Source of the DNA: an uncultured bacterium | GTDB lineage: Bacteria; Bacteroidota; Bacteroidia; Chitinophagales; Chitinophagaceae | Assembly: GCA_903957405.1 (NCBI GenBank) | Contig: CAJBPC010000515.1 | Span: 1-6,967, forward strand | DNA: 6,967 bases | Direction of reading: 5' to 3' | Part shown: positions 5,540 to 6,967 of the stretch, piece after piece | Position numbering within the stretch: position 1 is the stretch's first letter | Layout of the letters: every line of letters begins with the position of its first letter | Notes under the pieces: generated by a model | What the model was told of the DNA's origin: nothing | What the model saw: only the letters and a program-made list of their open reading frames with translations | The model's database searches: none | Program-made: the position numbers and the translations under genes

Positions 5540-6787
5540 ATGGTCACCACCCCCACAGACCTGCAATTTGAACTTGCAGCGGAGCGGTTGCGAAAGATCG
5601 TCACCCGCACCCCGTTGCAATTCAATTTGCGGCTATCAAAAAAATATGACTGTCAGGTCTACCTGAAAAGGGAGGACCTCCAGGTGGTGCGTTCATACAA
5701 ACTCCGCGGCGCCTACAACATGATGAGCACCCTCGCCCCGGCACAACTGGAAAAGGGGGTCGTATGCGCCAGCGCAGGCAACCATGCCCAGGGATTCGCC
5801 TACAGCTGCAAAAAACTGAAAGCACACGGCGTCATCTTCATGCCGGTCATCACCCCGAAACAGAAAATCGCCCAGACGCGCATGTTCGGCGAAGAATGGA
5901 TAGAGATCCGACTGGAAGGTGACACATTCGACGATTGCGCCACGGCCGCAAAACAATTCACAGAGGATAACAAGATGGTCTTCATCCCCCCATTTGATGA
6001 CATCCGCATCATCGAAGGGCAAGGCACCGTAGGCGTGGAGATCCTCCAGGAACTCAGCGACATCGATTATGTCTTCTTACCGGTAGGAGGAGGCGGACTC
6101 AGCGCCGGCGTCGGCGCTTACTTCAAAGAACATTCACCCCAGACAAGCATCATCGGACTCGAACCGGAAGGCGCACCATCCATGACAGAAGCGCTCAAAG
6201 CGGGACGGCCGGTCATGCTGAACAAAATAGACCCCTTCGTCGACGGCGCAGCCGTGAAAAAAGTAGGAGCCCTCACGTTCTCCATCTGCCGCGATGTGCT
6301 CACCGAAATGCACCTCGTCCCGGAAGGGAAAATCTGCACCACCATCCTCAAACTCTATAACGAAGAAGCCATCGTGGTGGAACCGGCCGGTGCCATGTCC
6401 ATCGCCGCACTCGACGATTACAAAACGGAAATAAAAGGAAAGACCATCGTATGCATCGTCAGCGGCAGCAATAACGACATCGACCGCATGCCCGAGATCA
6501 GGGAAAGATCCCTCCACTATGAAGGACTCAAACACTACTTCCTGATCAGTTTTATACAACGCCCCGGCGCACTCAAAGAATTCGTAAGCCATATACTCGG
6601 ACCAACTGACGACATCACCCGATTCGAATACATGCAAAAAACCAATAAAGAAGCCGGACCCGCCATCGTAGGCATCGAACTGCAAAGCCGGCATGATCAC
6701 GAAAAACTCGTGCTCAGGATGCGGGCCGCCGGCATCGACTTCACAGAGATCAACAAGGATGATAAACTCTACGGATTCCTCATCTGA
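5540..6787 (+). CDS. ilvA: Threonine ammonia-lyase (threonine dehydratase), biosynthetic, single C-terminal ACT-like domain
   Basis: PLP enzyme that deaminates threonine to 2-oxobutyrate, the committing step of isoleucine synthesis. The 415-aa protein has the fold type II catalytic domain (about 10-320) and one ACT-like regulatory domain (about 335-415, from KHYFLISFIQRPGALKEF to the LYGFLI end). This is the shorter B. subtilis/Corynebacterium layout, not the roughly 514-aa E. coli form with a doubled regulatory domain. K54 in RSYKLRGAYN is the PLP Schiff-base lysine, SAGNHAQG (78-85) is the substrate/cofactor loop, and GGGGLSAG (183-190) is the phosphate-binding loop. The regulatory domain and the operon context argue for the biosynthetic enzyme under isoleucine control rather than the catabolic TdcB type (about 330 aa, no such domain). 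ATG 5540 fits the family start and follows a C/A-rich stretch without Shine-Dalgarno. It is the last gene before a compositional drop. Confidence 0.96.
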   Translation: MVTTPTDLQFELAAERLRKIVTRTPLQFNLRLSKKYDCQVYLKREDLQVVRSYKLRGAYNMMSTLAPAQLEKGVVCASAGNHAQGFAYSCKKLKAHGVIFMPVITPKQKIAQTRMFGEEWIEIRLEGDTFDDCATAAKQFTEDNKMVFIPPFDDIRIIEGQGTVGVEILQELSDIDYVFLPVGGGGLSAGVGAYFKEHSPQTSIIGLEPEGAPSMTEALKAGRPVMLNKIDPFVDGAAVKKVGALTFSICRDVLTEMHLVPEGKICTTILKLYNEEAIVVEPAGAMSIAALDDYKTEIKGKTIVCIVSGSNNDIDRMPEIRERSLHYEGLKHYFLISFIQRPGALKEFVSHILGPTDDITRFEYMQKTNKEAGPAIVGIELQSRHDHEKLVLRMRAAGIDFTEINKDDKLYGFLI

Positions 6788-6967
6788 TCCAAAAGGCAAT
6801 TCAACCACATCCAACATCCTATCGCAAAAACATTTTGATGGATTTTCGCATCAATGACGTTTTCTTCGTATTTTCATCATCGACGCTTGCCACTTATTAG
6901 ATTTTATCTATCAAACGCTTGTTTTTTTTATTGTTTTCCTAATAATTACTTCGCGTATGGCAAGTCC
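6788..6967. other. AT-rich intergenic region after ilvA
   Basis: No credible ORF was found on either strand. Composition falls sharply: 31 of the 100 bases 6861-6960 are G or C, against about 60% in a sampled line of ilvA. It contains a weak hairpin followed by T-rich sequence (6831-6870), a near-repeat (TTTTCGCATCAATGACG at 6843-6859, TTTTCATCATCGACG at 6871-6885), a five-pair AT hairpin TAGAT/ATCTA (6898-6910) and an uninterrupted run of eight T (6922-6929). This is consistent with the end of the operon. Confidence 0.7.
6831..6870 (+). terminator. Weak candidate terminator downstream of ilvA
   Basis: TTGATG (6835-6840) pairs with CATCAA (6849-6854) over an eight-base loop; with a two-base bulge the pairing can extend to CATT/AATG (6831-6834 and 6853-6856). 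T-rich sequence with two G/C interruptions follows (6860-6870). The stem is AT-rich and weak for an intrinsic terminator. The later T8 run (6922-6929) has only a four-pair AAAC/GTTT stem before it, so the actual stop point is unclear. Confidence 0.3.

Noticed and set aside
5482..5571. 29-codon ORF between ilvC and ilvA
   Set aside because: It starts inside the hairpin and overlaps the ilvA start out of frame; no supporting composition or motif.
6934..6960. Possible promoter for a gene beyond the right edge
   Set aside because: TAATAATTACTTCG does not match the TAnnTTTG pattern well and no start codon or ORF follows in the window.
6886..6964. Seven-base inverted repeat CTTGCCA (6886-6892) and TGGCAAG (6958-6964) around the AT-rich tail, like small element ends
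   Set aside because: Seven bases over this distance is expected by chance often enough; no transposase, no flanking duplication can be seen, and the window ends three bases later.

Overview
The window is one continuous stretch of a branched-chain amino acid biosynthesis operon, all on the + strand. It reads (leuB 3' end)-ilvD-ilvB-ilvN-ilvC-ilvA, followed by an AT-rich non-coding tail. The protein sequences look like Bacteroidota, probably a Chitinophagaceae-like or related member with fairly GC-rich DNA. The reasons are the LeuB C-terminus ending in ELRKSTII, the IlvC type ending in RSLRPENQ, the strong C-ending codon bias, and start codons preceded by A-rich or CA-rich stretches with no Shine-Dalgarno sequence. 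The organism call is recalled family resemblance, not a search result.

Layout: bases 2-190 encode the last 62 residues of a 3-isopropylmalate dehydrogenase (LeuB). ilvD follows after 6 nt and ilvB after another 6 nt. ilvN comes after a 78-nt gap that holds a strong hairpin and no stop codon in the shared frame. ilvC comes after 74 nt that hold a hairpin, a 9-codon ORF and a weak promoter-like pair. ilvA comes after 94 nt that hold a long, nearly continuous hairpin. From 6788 to the end there is only AT-rich intergenic sequence with a weak terminator candidate.

Together the genes cover most of the pathway. IlvA makes 2-oxobutyrate from threonine. IlvB/IlvN (acetohydroxyacid synthase) condenses pyruvate with pyruvate or 2-oxobutyrate. 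IlvC isomerises and reduces the product, and IlvD dehydrates it to the 2-oxo acids of valine and isoleucine. LeuB belongs to the leucine branch. The transaminase (IlvE) and the other leucine genes are not in the window. Catalytic residues are intact in every complete gene, so this looks like a functional housekeeping operon.

No novel protein system is visible. The parts worth a second look are the three intergenic junctions after ilvB, ilvN and ilvC. Each carries an inverted repeat at or just after the upstream stop codon. At the first, ilvB and ilvN are in the same frame, separated by a single TGA at the base of a hairpin.
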